A stretch of 40,188 nt of DNA from Lingula anatina (GCF_001039355.2 NW_019773748.1:528612-568799); one strand, 5' to 3'; counted from the stretch's first letter, positions 1-11,636 are shown. Notes: generated from the sequence alone by a model not told the origin. Numbers and translations: made by a program.

Positions 1-845
1 ATTTTGTGTCAACACTATTCATGATAATAAATATCCATGAAGAGGTACGTCTGTTAAATATGATATGTAAAGAAGTCAAATTTCACGGCCTAACAGTCTT
101 CATCGTGCAAGAGAACGGCCTTACTAGTACTTGCCCAATGACATTTACTCTCTACTGACATGCTTTTTAAGAAAATCATGTGAACTGCATTGCTTTTTTT
201 TTATTATTTTGCATACTTATCACAAACAAATAAGTTTTCACTTGTATTGACAACAAAACTAATTATAAGCATTGATTGTATTTTAACTTCTGATCAAAAT
301 AAAAACAACTTGTAATTTCTACTTTGTGCATATTTTCAATTTCTTCTATATATACTATAAGCACGAAAGTAACCTGCGCTGTTATCCACTACCTGAGAGG
401 GAGCATTACTGGCCTGAGAGGGCACCTAATAGGCCTGAGAGGACATTGTTGTTTATACGAAGGTAAACCAAATAATTTCGTTAGGTCGTCGTTGTGGAAA
501 ACTCGGCTTTTACATAGTAAGTTCATTGAAAAATCTGTATCAAAGATCATAATGTGTGTAATGTGGTCTCTGTCATCCAAATTTTGAATTAACTTGTCGA
601 TAACATAGGAGTATTAGTGTTTTTTCTGAGGTTTTCGCCGAGGAGCTGGAGGCTCTCGCAGTTTCCGTATACCAGCATCACGGGCTGAGTTATGGGTTGT
701 TCTCGCGTATTCTCGCTAGTTAACGGACTACTGGCAGTACTCTGTGGGTTTCCACAGGTGACCCCCCGTCGCTTTGACCTGTCACTCATACACTTTGTCC
801 CGCCCCTTAACAGAGATAGGACAATAGACCGCCACCCGTTTCCAT
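1..845. other. AT-rich intergenic DNA, no gene recognised
   Basis: No coding region, RNA gene or transposon domain was recognised here. The only local structure seen is three short direct repeats of a CCTGAGAGG-type core starting near 391, 411 and 432, spaced 20-21 bases. The right part (about 600-840) is more GC-rich than its surroundings and lies just beyond the 3' end of the non-LTR retrotransposon homology, so it could be part of that element's tail or older flanking DNA. Confidence 0.5.
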
Positions 846-2260
846 TCCCTCCGATATAATATTCCTTGCTTGCAATAAGGTCAATAGCTTCGATCAGTGC
901 GTAGGGGCCTATGTCGAACAGCTCCCTTGCATGCTGCCGAACTGCCTAAGGTCAATCTTATTGGTCACAATGTCCCAAATCCATTTAACAATAAAACCCT
1001 CCAATAACTTAGAAAGCACCGGGGTTAGATATATATATGGGTCTAATATCTGTCTCTATGGTCTTTGGAAGAATGCACTTAGGTAGTGGTGACACATATG
1101 CATGTTTCCAGAGTGGTGGGACATATCCTTCACGAACTGATGAGTTGAATATAGCACATACTGGGGCAGCTAGGTACCCTGCTAGGTCATGTAGGATCCA
1201 GTTGGGAATTTCGTCGGGACCTGTGGACTTGTGTACGTTTACTTGGAGCAAGGCTTTTTCGACATCTTGCTTTGTGATGATATATGTGGCTGGTACAGGG
1301 TCTGCTGCTTCCACGTGTTTCGGTTCAAGTGGCACAAAGTCATTTGTGACAGATTGTAAGAAAGTGTTTATTTTCTGGGCTAATAAGCTGAAATCACCAT
1401 TGCACTCACTGTTAGCCAAGCCCAGTAAAGAATTGTTTTGTGTTGTTTGCCCTGTAAGCAACTTAATGTTTTTCAACCACTGCCTTGATGTACCGTCAGA
1501 CATGTCTTTCGGTTTCCCTTCATAGAAGCTTTTCCGCAAAGTTTTGGAAAGTCTGTTTACTCTGTTTCTGTAATGTTTGTAGAGGTAAGTCTGATGTCCC
1601 ATCCAAGCACGTTGTCTCTTCTTAATTAAGTCCCAAAACTGATCTTTGACCCATGGCTTTTCATTGTTCATCTTTTGCACTGACTTTATTGGTAGGTGCT
1701 CATTTAGCAGACTAGTAATAGTCGACTGGAAGAAAGTAAACCGTCATTCACATGTTACCATACTGAAGAGTGGCCGCTAGTCAACTTTACTTAGAACTTC
1801 AGCAAAAAATGCTTTCTCATTCTTTCCAGATGTTCTCTTTTCAATTCGGATTTTTTCTGGTTGAACGAAGCCGCCTCCCATGGATGGTAAGCAAAGCACA
1901 GTATTGTGGTCTGAGCTTCCAAGTGGACATAAAATTTGTGGTTCGCTGAACAAATTTCCCATGTTGGTGTATATTTTATCCAAAATTGCGTTTTTCTGTG
2001 TGCCTTTATTTACAGTCTGTTTGAGATTATAACTGTTTTTAAACTGAGAGTCCTTCAGTGTGTTAAAGTCACCGGTCAGGATGATGCCTGCATTGGGATG
2101 CTTGCCTAGTATTTGATCAAGGCTCGCAAATATATGATTCACTGTAGTTTTGTTTTCCTTTCCAGGCGGGTGATATAAACCCCTACAGCTATGCAGCTAA
2201 ACTGTCGAGGTAATTTTTTTTGGCCTGATTGTTACCCATGTAGATTCAGTATAACCATCT
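845..2260 (-). pseudogene. Decayed non-LTR retrotransposon ORF2 (endonuclease to early reverse transcriptase)
   Basis: Read on the minus strand. The C-terminal part of an APE-type endonuclease (about 2260-1780) shows the GDFN motif near 2065-2076 and the SDHN motif near 1905-1915. It is followed in the same frame by the linker and the start of a reverse transcriptase (about 1700-845), with GPDEIPNWIL near 1210-1180 and VCAIFNSSVREG just after. The frame between endonuclease and RT is continuous but holds two stop codons (about 1780-1740). A frameshift at an ATATATATAT run (1026-1036) separates the RT start from its continuation, which resumes as LTPVLSKLLE and then RQFGSMQGS. A further frameshift lies near 2175. 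The N-terminal endonuclease half and the RT catalytic YXDD region are missing. The style fits the CR1/jockey group; the clade is inferred. Dead copy. Confidence 0.85.
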
Positions 2261-2595
2261 CTCAATGAATGTCACACTTTACAAGGTACCGATTCCTTAC
2301 ACGCATTTTTGAAAATGTAAAACAGGACTGGTTTGTAGTTGCCTCCATTTTGGAAAACACACTGGACAACATTGCTTAAGCAAGCCAGTAACAGGTACAT
2401 ATTCATTTTATTCACATGTGCTAAAATAAAAACAGCTAGTATGTTTTCCATTCTGTTGTATGGCCATAAGGAACAATGTGTTTCCACTCAACTCAACGTA
2501 GATGTTTACAAAAGATATTTACTTTCATAAATGAAGCAAAATATTCATAAAACTTCAGGCATTATACTAAAATTCTTTTCTTTTTTTCTGAGTAG
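2261..2595. other. Spacer and probable intron end upstream of the C2H2 remnant
   Basis: No domain is recognised. The right end (about 2573-2595) is a pyrimidine-rich tract ending in AG, which suits a 3' splice site for the exon that starts at 2596. Any upstream exons of that gene were not found. Confidence 0.35.
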
Positions 2596-4198
2596 GTCTG
2601 ATAATGCAGGGTGCTATCACTGTGCACATTTATGGCTGGCAATTCCTGGAATATCTGAAAGACCTGGTAAGTAAATTGTGTTTAATTATATTTCATTTTT
2701 TTTACATATTTTGGGATTTCAGTTTCTTGACAAGGATCAAATTTATAATAGACATCTGAGTTACACTCTATGCAGGACACATGCTTTTGATGTATCCTTT
2801 TGTAAAAAGCTTTTAATATATAATTTTGTAAAATGCAATGTGTTGTTTTATCAATGAAAATGAATACATTGTTTTTCAAATTTAAATGATTATTTATGTT
2901 TTACAGGAATTTTCATAAAAAACTACTGCTTTTCTGAGGCACAGAGAGGAAAAAGTGTATGTGACTATAAGATTGCACACATGCGTACAAAGATGAAATC
3001 ATATGTGGGTGCTGGAAATGACATCCTTACTGCTATTGATATGAAAAGAGCCATTGATCATGGAAAAGGTAATTTAAAAACAATACCCTTCAAGCGCCGA
3101 ATGTATGCTGGTATGAAACACTGGACTTCATGATAAAGAGTTTAATTTCATATAATATGTAGTTTCTCTGTGCCAATTTAGTAAGTGTGTATATGTATAT
3201 GTTAATGTGTTTATGTTCATATTTGTGGATGTCAGGATGTTTTATTTTCTGGAATTGAGGACTTAAGCATTTTACCCTTGTTTAGATATTAATTTGACTT
3301 TTTCTGTATTACAGATGTTGTAGGTTGTCAAGCGGCAGTTGGGGACATTGACACCAGCAAGCAGAATCATTTCAGGCATAAAGTAAAGCATGTGTCAATG
3401 ATCAGTGAGATTGAGTTCCATGGAGGGGGATTGTGTATGAAAAGCGCCTACTGCATAGCTCCAGGCCAAAGTATATCACCAGCTGAACTTCAGCAAGCTT
3501 GGGATGATGGAGTACACCAGAGTGGGTACAGTGCCGTCATTGACTTCACTGTACCCTCTATGGGAGAAGGAAAAATCAGATATGATGCCCAGAAGGAAAC
3601 ACCACAATAGTCAACCAATTTGCTGTGTTCTGAGGATGGGTGCACAGCTGTTTTTGTTTTTTGTAATTTCAAGGAACTGGAGGACCATCAGCTGTTTGGA
3701 GTACACCAGAGAAGCACTTCTACCTACATAAAAACATAAAACATAAAACTTCAGTGGGGGAAATATTGTAATGGTGTCATAAGTAAATGTAGCTCTAAAA
3801 GTGCTCATCAGGTGCACTCTACAAACAAAAAAGATTCTGAGAGAAGCACATTAGGTCATATTAATCAGGGATGGGCTCTTAAGACAGTGAAATGCAGACC
3901 TAGATTTCCACAACATGTAAGACAGTATTTAACCAATAAGTTTCAGGTTGGCCAGTGCTGTGGCAGAAAGTTCACTCCCCAGGAAGTAGAAAGTGAGATG
4001 AGGGGATTAAAGGATGAAGCTGGTTTGTCCCTATTTTCACCTAGGGACTGTCTTTTGGCTTCCCAAATAGCTTCGTTTTTCTCCAGGATGTCAGGAAATC
4101 CACAGCTACTTTTAGATATCAAACAGGAAGAAGACCTAATTGCTCTCACTGTAGAGTTAGAAGAGAAGAATGTACTAAATAGGCCTACTCTTCAGTAA
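2596..4198 (+). pseudogene. C2H2-finger protein of a multicopy invertebrate family, probable transposon-derived, three visible exons with two in-frame stops
   Basis: Three exons can be read with GT-AG borders and consistent phase: 2596-2666, 2907-3068 and 3315-4198. Exon 1 begins with SDNAGCYHC, which resembles the second-Asp segment of RNase-H-fold transposases; that reading is inference. The long last exon is one frame from 3316 to a TAA at 4196-4198, broken only by TAG at 3608 and TAA at 3737. Between these stops lies a C2H2-like finger, C-X4-C-X14-H-X5-H, with Cys codons at 3626 and 3641 and His codons at 3686 and 3704. After the second stop a conserved C-terminal block contains QGWALKT, then FTPQEVESEMRG, then SQIASFFSRM. 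I recognise this order (DNAGCYH block, single finger, GWALK, FT..QV block, IA.FFSR) from uncharacterised multicopy predicted proteins of marine invertebrates; no function is established to my knowledge. The N-terminus was not found. It is most likely a young pseudogene. Confidence 0.65.
3626..3706 (+). other. Single C2H2-like zinc finger between two stop codons
   Basis: In the frame of the surrounding last exon, codons for Cys (3626, 3641) and His (3686, 3704) are spaced as in a C2H2 finger with a slightly long central loop (14 instead of the usual 12 residues). Phe and Leu codons sit in the central segment, as expected for the hydrophobic core. It is flanked by TAG (3608) and TAA (3737), so it would not be translated in a standard reading of this copy. 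Confidence 0.5.
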
Positions 4199-4473
4199 AA
4201 CTCGTTTAGTATACAACGCACATGTCCTTCACAAATACATAATTACTTTAATTTTTGATAGACAGAAACAAGCACCTGATTGCACTGGCCTGTAGGTAAA
4301 GAGCAATTTGTACATGTCTTTATACTATATTGGTATAACATTTGAAGCCACTGAGGCACACATGTCGATTACATAATTATTGTTATGTATTAATATGTGA
4401 CTACTGTAACATAACATAAAGTTATTTTGATTTGAAACAAAGAACTGAAACTGTTGTGATTTTCTGAGCATAT

Positions 4474-5443
4474 TGTAACGTGACCGGGTCGCACCCCGAT
4501 CCTTTCTGTAATTTGATGAAGTTTATTTCTAGTTAACGTTGTTTTGCCTGAAATGCTATTACCGCACTGCGGTGACTTAACAGCTGAACATGGGAGCCGC
4601 CATTGTGTTACGTCATACAGCCTTGGCATAGTTGGCGAGACCTCTTGACCTCAGAATGTAAACAAAAAACAATGGGGACGGAACCTAGACGTAAATGATG
4701 CGCACGTACAACGTACGTAAACGTTTATCGTGGATAAAGAAAAACACAAGGAGAGCATTGGGATGGACCGTGGAAGCGTTGTAGTCGGGGTTGAAGAGGA
4801 GGAGAAGAGTAGACATGCGGAGAGGAACGGGAGAGCGGAAACGTGAGTTACATTGGTCTAGCTTCCGGGTCGCAACTCCAGTAATGCGTAAGCGTAACTG
4901 GGAAAACTCTTTAGTTTTGTTATTTTTGAGTTTCTTTGGTTTTGTTTGCGTTCTAAGCCGGGCATGGGGAAATTCTTACCGATCTTGACGATCCAATGCA
5001 TGAGGAGGTGTAGGGGAAAAATTCCTGACAGTCGGATACTGCAGGTGGAAATCCTGAGAGTCGGCCACTCCAGGTGGGAAAATTCCTATTCTTCAAGCCT
5101 GTTCGTGCGAAATGAAGCCATGCGCCGTAGATAAGAAGACTGGACACCTTCGTGTAACTTTTTGTTGAGTTATTTGAGTTATCTTACTTTTGGTTGATTA
5201 CTTAATTGTTCAGCGTCCGGGCATGCGGCAGCTGCAGGTGGGGATGCCTGAGATTACTACAGGGGATACATAGCCCATTCTCCTGGACTGTTCCTGTGTA
5301 ACGAAGCATTGTGCCTCGACAGAAGACTGGACCCATTCAGTAGCGTTTCCGTTATTATTATTAAAGTTATTTGAGATTTAGTTCGACGTTATTATTCTGT
5401 TCTGGACTCCAAGAGAAACTGTGAACTCTGTGCGAACGTAACA
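4474..5443. mobile_element. LTR-like block, possible solo LTR
   Basis: This roughly 970-base, relatively GC-rich block begins TGTAACGTGACC and ends AACGTAACA. The ends are short inverted repeats of each other (TGTAACGT and ACGTAACA) and fit the TG...CA rule. It contains an imperfect internal duplication: segments sharing AGAAGACTGGAC followed by GTTATTTGAG occur at about 5080-5190 and 5265-5375. No convincing target-site duplication and no primer-binding site next to either end were seen, so a solo LTR is only one explanation. No coding region is recognised in it. Confidence 0.35.
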
Positions 5444-5529
5444 TGTAATTTTGAATGACTTTAAATGCGTACGAGTTACTCAAATGTCTTTAGCTTTGCG
5501 TATGAGCTTTTCATTGTTTATGCATAAAT

Positions 5530-6660
5530 ATGGAAAATTTGCAATTTAGTTACTGCCATTTTGGATTGAGCATTTTAATAAGTAATTAATTTTATATAAT
5601 TGCCCTCGAAAAGATTTTTTTTTTATAATGAAAGACCAGTAAACCTCCTCTCTAATATCATGTATGACAACATTCATTGATGTTGGCCAGTCTAATAAAT
5701 ATAGAAATTTTGCAATTTGGTTGGTGCCATCTTGAATTAAGGTTCTTAAAAGTTGTATAATTAATTGAAAATTGTGTTTGACAAAAGAATTATTTTTGAT
5801 TATAAAAATACAAGATATTTACTTTCTTATGTTATATGTGAAATTAATAGGTGGCTTTGGAAAGTCTATGAAAAATGTATTTAAAGATGGCCAAACTTGG
5901 GCATTTTATCTAAATTTTGAAATTATGAAAATTCATCACGTTTAAAGTTATTTTTTTAATTTTTAAAAGCCTGCAAAAATAATATTTTATATGTTTTTCA
6001 CTTAATCAAGATTTGGGATTTAGCAACATACAAATATAAAATGTGTTTAACCATGTTTGTTATTCTTTATACACACAAATATGTAAAATGAGCAATTAGG
6101 TTTCCGCCATCTTGAATTAAGAATTTAAAAAATTGAATAATTTTTTGAAAAATGTGTTTGAAAAAAATATTTTTTTGATTATAAAAGGACAGTACTTGTA
6201 CTTTCCTATGTAATGTATGATGATAATAGATGGCTTTGGCCAATCTATGAAAAATGTATTTGAAATTTGCAAAATTGGGCATTTTAGCAAAAATATGAAT
6301 TTTTGAAAATTCCCCATTTTTAAAGTTTATTTTTATAGACCAACAAATACACTAAGTTATAAGTTTTTAGTTCATTTAAGATATGAAATTTAATAATATC
6401 TTAAAATGAAAAATGTATTTTTATCCACATTTATGGTTTTTTAGCTCAAATATACATGTAGCTGAAATTAAAAATTTGCAATCTGGATTTCGCCATCTTG
6501 GGTGAAAAAATTAAAATGCTATTACCATGGCAACTGAGGGTGATTCAAACAAACCAATGTCAATTATGTTGGTTTGGGGCTATAATGAACAAATACACCA
6601 ATTTTCATCAAAATCTGAGAGGGTCATGTGCCACCCTATTCTGAACCTTACTGAGACAGG
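5530..6660. repeat. Diverged AT-rich tandem repeat units
   Basis: A module of the form 'TTTGCAAT-TnGG/TAGTT-nnnGCCATyTTG-rATTrA' recurs at about 5537, 5711, 6088 and 6473. It is followed in the 5711 and 6088 units by the same series of landmarks: TTTTTGATTATAAAA, TGGCTTTGG, then CTATGAAAAATGTATTT, then GGGCATTTTA. Two full units are about 375-385 bases long; the first is shorter and the last is truncated. The units are clearly diverged, so this is an old tandem duplication or the repetitive body of an unclassified element. No coding potential was seen. Confidence 0.6.
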
Positions 6661-8789
6661 TACTTAATTGTTATCTGCAATTAGTGAAAGTGTAAGTCAT
6701 TTGCTTTACAACATACAGTCCTTCTTCAAATGAATTCGTCCTCGAATTCTACAACTTTACAACATACGCTCCTTTTTTCATTTTTTTTTTTACAGCAAAG
6801 CATATACTAAATAACATTAAATACGTAAATTTTCAACAAGCTTAAATGACAAGGTTACAGGTCTGTCATCAATTTAAATGCAAAATCAAATAAAGTAATA
6901 GTAAAAAATAATGATAATCTTCCTTAAACACTCTATTTCTATCATAAAGTCATGCAAAAATATAATTAAATAAAATAATTGTATATAATTAACTTACACA
7001 AAAAACTAGAAACACATTCCACATGAAATCAAAAATATAACTTGAAGGAAGATAAATTAATAACTTTTAAGGAAAATACAATTGTTCGTGAATATATTTC
7101 ATACTGGCATTTACACCGTTTAATGTGTGGCCCAAGAGCACAGATACTTTTTGTTTGTTTTCTCATGCGGATATTTAAACCCGTTGCTCTCTTATTATGG
7201 CTCTGATACATTGTATTATTCTCTTTTATTGGTTGTCTTTTAGATATAGTAGGAATGCATTAAGTGAGACAATCGGGCGGTACCCTCCCTGTCTAATGAG
7301 CAGCATTCACAACGTTGCGACCAGCGCATCGTTCATCTTCATATCGTTCATCTTCATCTTCATATTTGTCCACACTCTAGCTCTCCTCTGTGATGACTAT
7401 AAGAGAAACACTTTGTTCATATCAAATTCAATTCACATATTATACTGCTAAATAAGTAAGTCGCAAAACGTGAGAATCTTCCATAATGCATATCATTAGT
7501 TTCACGTCATCATCACTACAAAAGTTAACTACATTGTCCATATAGCAATAACCATCTGGTCAAATGTCGATAACTAATAATAATGATCATGGTTAACACA
7601 CAATAAAATGATTATCATTATATATCATAGGACATAGTGACTAAAAAAATCAAAATATTCGTCAGGACTTAAGTGTCATGTTAATTCCGTGCATCTCGCA
7701 CACTCTCAATAATAATATAATAGTGATACATAGGTCAGTGTCTGAAATCATTGAAGTAACAATAAGGAAGAATGAATCATAAAGTTATTAAAATGGTATG
7801 ATAGTACACACACTTCTTATACCAAAAGTTTACTCGCAAAGATCAATGCACTATGTTAATTATAGACACATGTAGCAAGTCAAGTCAAATTCAGATTGGA
7901 TTAAAATTAATCTGCATCGTGATCAAATGGTTCGAACTGAATACAGAAAAGTGCAGAAGCATGTTTCAAGCGCAAAAATGTACAATATTCGACCTTGAAT
8001 AATTTTCTGGGTTTAAAAGCTGTGAAAAGTGACAATGGGATAACTTGTTCCAAAATAATGATTTCGTTTATCGTAATGTTTATAGTTGTCAAGCCATGCC
8101 AATATTTTGACAGATGTAGTCTGTAGATACGAAAACTTAAATGAACTTGTCGAAATTATTATAGTTATTACTTCACTTTGTAATATTAATGAATCTGTGG
8201 TTCTAAGTTCCTTCGGCTTATTAATTGATGATGTTGCGAAATTTTATAATCACTACGGTATAGTAAGCACTATATTGTTTACGTGTACTTCTTTTTTAGT
8301 AAAGCCACTACTAATGCCAATTGCCTGACCTTGATACATACATGTAGACCAACTTTCATCATGAGCAATAAGCTCTATATCACGACTAAATTCAAAATAA
8401 TATTTGAGATTAATCATCTGTAGAAAATATTTCGTTCGCTAGAATAGCATCTGCCATACAAGTATATGTTTGCTCTTAATTGTCTCTTTGCTGTTTAAGC
8501 CACATTTTGTAATATCAAATAATCACTAACATTATTGGCAAGAACATGAGAAAAAAATCGTTGAAATAGCTGAAGAACAGTTGATTCCATACTTTAGGGT
8601 TTATTTTTCGGTTAACCTTTTAAGCAGTATTTATCGTGTCCACAATCTTCTGTTGACCAATAAATGTCTCATTTTTAAATCTTGTTTAAAGAAATAAAAT
8701 GATTTTTATGATATCATAGTATTTGTTTTTTTAGTTTCTACGTTTTTTTCTTCTTCCTTGTAAAGTCTTATTGATATGATCATCTCTTT
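6661..8789. other. AT-rich intergenic DNA, nothing recognised
   Basis: About 2.1 kb without any recognisable coding exon, RNA gene or transposon domain. Open frames here are short and have the composition of random AT-rich DNA. Confidence 0.5.
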
Positions 8790-8990
8790 TTAATGCATCT
8801 GAAATATTTTCTTCAGGCTCCAGGTAGGATTCTTATAACCCTTCCATTTAACCTTGTAATGCCGTGTCTTGTTTATATTCTTACAACATAACAATTTTTC
8901 TACTTCATAATATTTGTACGCGTCTTGCTTATCGTTCGATGCGAGATCCAGGTCTTTTGTTTCATGTTTATCCATGTCTTGTGTTTCAAT
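8790..8990 (-). pseudogene. Chromodomain fragment of a gypsy-type retrotransposon
   Basis: The minus-strand frame from about 8990 to 8790 encodes YYEVEKLLCCKNINKTRHY, then KVKWKGYKNPTWSLKK. This is the chromodomain pattern (EVEK-I/L, a basic linker, YLVKWKGY, then TWEP) found at the C-terminus of integrases in many gypsy/chromovirus elements and also in cellular chromo proteins. The expected acidic WEP(E) end is altered to WSLK. A gypsy integrase C-terminal segment lies on the same strand at 11990-11637, about 2.6 kb upstream in transcription terms, so both probably come from one element split by later DNA. The fragment is short and not functional as seen. Confidence 0.7.
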
Positions 8991-9497
8991 GGTCGTTTTA
9001 TTAGTACCACCAGCGTGTAAGCTGGCGGTATACTCATGGTTTTAGTCCCGACCCGTCTCGTCCGGCTCCGCCGGCTCCGCGTTCTGGCGCCGGATTCAAG
9101 TCACCGTTACCGCTTCTCCTCCTAGACCGCAAAGATCCCTGCCCCCATCTCTTGGATTTAGGTCACATATAATCTCAACTTGAACCCACTGGTATTTTTG
9201 TCCCATTTGGTGCGTTGGCCTGGGCGTGACGCTCGTTNTTGTGTTTCAATGGTCGTTTTATTAGTACCACCAGCGTGTAAGCTGGCGGTATACTCATGGT
9301 TTTAGTCCCGACCCGTCTCGTCCGGCTCCGCCGGCTCCGCGTTCTGGCGCCGGATTCAAGTCACCGTTACCGCTTCTCCTCCTAGACCGCAAAGATCCCT
9401 GCCCCCATCTCTTGGATTTAGGTCACATATAATCTCAACTTGAACCCCCTGGTATTTTTGTCCCATTTGGTGCATTGGCCTGGGCGTCACGCTCGTT
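8979..9497. repeat. Direct 259-bp duplication around a single N (assembly join)
   Basis: Bases 8979-9237 are repeated as 9239-9497 with the N at 9238 between them. Only about three substitutions separate the copies: ACCCACT versus ACCCCCT, TGCGTT versus TGCATT, and GCGTGAC versus GCGTCAC. The duplication stops exactly at the N on one side, so it is most simply the overlapping ends of two allelic contigs that were joined but not merged. Confidence 0.85.
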
Positions 9498-9636
9498 GGA
9501 ACGCACCCTTATAAAAATTTTTGAAAATTCAATGCTGAATATCTCCTAAACCGAAGGAATTATGGGAAAAATTACACTGTACTATAGAAGCTTGACCGAA
9601 AGTCATATGTGGAGATTTCAAATATGCCCTTAGATT

Positions 9637-9649
9637 TGACCTTTGACCT
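9637..9649 (-). promoter_or_regulatory. Isolated DR1-like nuclear receptor motif
   Basis: TGACCTTTGACCT reads AGGTCAAAGGTCA on the minus strand, the textbook DR1 consensus bound by HNF4, RXR heterodimers and COUP-TF. It lies about 700 bases left of the array at 10.3-11.4 kb, which carries the same motif in each unit. No promoter is seen nearby, so function is not claimed. Confidence 0.35.
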
Positions 9650-10179
9650 TTATTTGAAGGTGAAACGGGCCAAAATTTTCAAAAAAAAAGGGAATTTTTT
9701 ACGAAAAAAAATTATTTGCGCTATAATTCAGAAACTACACAGACCTAACCTATAATATTATTGGCAGGTGTTACCCATCAGGTCATCTTTCATCTCCGTT
9801 AGTTTGGGGTCAGTCGGTGCATTTTCACGGGAGCAGCGGCCATTATATGCCGAAACAGAAAACCCTCTCTAATTCTAGAACCATTAATGCTAGAGACCAC
9901 TTCTTTTTTGCATTTGATAGAGCATGTCAAGCCCAACACTGAGGGTGGTCTTTGTTTCTTTGTTTTCCTTGTGGTTTTCGAGTAATGCTGTATCAAAAAG
10001 TACATTGTGGTGGTGAAAGTAAAATGTGCAATACGGTAATGTGCATAAAATTTTGAATATCTGGAAAAGATAACATAAGAATTGGCGCGGCAGACAACTT
10101 CTGGTCAAAAATTACATTATTTCATGAAATTTGAACATCTAGAACTTCTGAGCATCTCCCATTTCAAGAATTTCAACCA

Positions 10180-11410
10180 AATTGACCTTTTCTTTCTTTC
10201 AATTAATTTCTTCTTTATGGCACATTACTGTAACTACAAATTGTAACATTTAGTCCCTTATATCTCCAAAACTGGCAGAGATAGATCCATAGTTACTACT
10301 GAAATTGAATAACAAGTTATACACTGGCAATATAACTGTGACCTTCAAATTGACCTTTGACCTACTTTTCACCATAAACTGAACTTTACAACTTTTTTAG
10401 TGCTTATACTTTCAATATTAGCAAAGATACATCCATAGTTACTATTAGATTTGAACAGGAAGTAATATACTGGCAATTCAACTGTGACCTTAAAATTGAC
10501 ATTTAACCTACTTTTTACCATGAACTGAACTTTGCAATGTTAAAGTCCCTTATCTCCAAAACTGGCAGAGATAGGCCTATAGTTACTATTGAAGTTGAAT
10601 AGGACTTTATAATCGACCTTTGACCTACTTTTCACCATGCAAGGTTTCCTTTATATCTCCAAAACTGAGAGAGATACACCCATAGTTACTATTAAACTTG
10701 TATAGGAAGTCATATACATGTACTGGCAAGCTAAGTGTAACCTTTAAATTGATCTTTGACCTACTTTTCACCGTGAACTGAACTTTGCAAATTTTCCTTC
10801 CCTTTTATCTCCAAAACTGGCAGAGATAGGTCCATAGTTACTATTGAATTTGAACAGGAAGTCATATACTGATAATCTAACTGTGGCCTTGAAATTTACC
10901 TTTGACCTATGTACCTGTTCATGATTAACTGCACTTTGCAAATTTTCTGATCTTTATATTTCAAAAACTGGCAAAGATGTGCCCATAGTTACTATTGAAC
11001 TTGAATAGGAAGTCATATACTGGCAATCTAACTGTAACCCTGAAATTGACCTTTGGCCTAATTTTCACCCTGAACTGAAGTTTATAAATGTTCTTTCCCT
11101 TATATCTCAGAAACTGGCAGAATTATGCCCAAATTTACTGTTGAACTTGAATAGGAAATCTTACACTGGCTATCTAACTGTGACCTTGAAATTGACATTT
11201 GACCTACCTTTTATGGTGAACTGCACTTAGCATGTTTTCTGGCTTTTAAATCTCAAAAATTGGCAAAGAAATGCCCTTGGTTTCTATTGAACTTGAATAG
11301 GAAGTCATATACTGTGACATTGAAATTGACCTTTGACCTACGTTTTCACCATGAACTGAACTTTGCATATTTTCTTGCCCCTCATATCTTCAAAACTAGC
11401 AGAGATATCC
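10180..11410. repeat. Tandem array of ~140-bp units carrying DR1-like motifs
   Basis: About eight diverged head-to-tail units share a fixed order of blocks: TTTATATCTCCAAAACTGGCAGAGATA, a 'CCATAGTTACTATTGAA' block, a 'TAGGAAGTCATATACTGGCAA' type block, CTGTGACCTTGAAATTGACC, TTTGACCTACTTTTCACC, and TGAACTGAACTTTGCA. The TGACCTTTGACCT core starts at 10351, 10497, 10614, 10750, 10896, 11047, 11193 and 11327, giving spacings of 117-151 bases, most often 146. Copies at 10351 and 11327 match exactly, most others differ at one position, and 10497 at two. No open reading frame spans the array. It separates two pieces of a gypsy pol gene. Confidence 0.85.
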
Positions 11411-11636
11411 CCAGTGTTGCCCCTAGGTTTTCTCGTTTTTCAGCATATATGCAACACTGACAACACATTTCAAGGAAAACCAATAGGCCTATTGACTAGA
11501 AAATCACAGGAGTGATGAATGTTAGGAAAATATAGGTCAGTTCGAAAATCTGCTTGATTGTACCATTTTTAGTAATATTTTTTCGCATTTTTTGCATATT
11601 TTGATAACTCTTGTTCATTGCATTTTATAGTGCTTG

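Noticed and set aside
1037-1525. 162-codon plus-strand frame
   Set aside because: Antisense of the retrotransposon RT region, which has clear family motifs on the minus strand.
3608-3739. Stop-codon recoding (selenocysteine or readthrough) in the C2H2 remnant
   Set aside because: The stops are TAG and TAA, not TGA, and no readthrough signal was recognised; pseudogenisation is simpler.
9000-9500. GC-rich segment as a CRISPR-like or regulatory repeat
   Set aside because: There are only two copies, with an N between them; an assembly overlap explains it.
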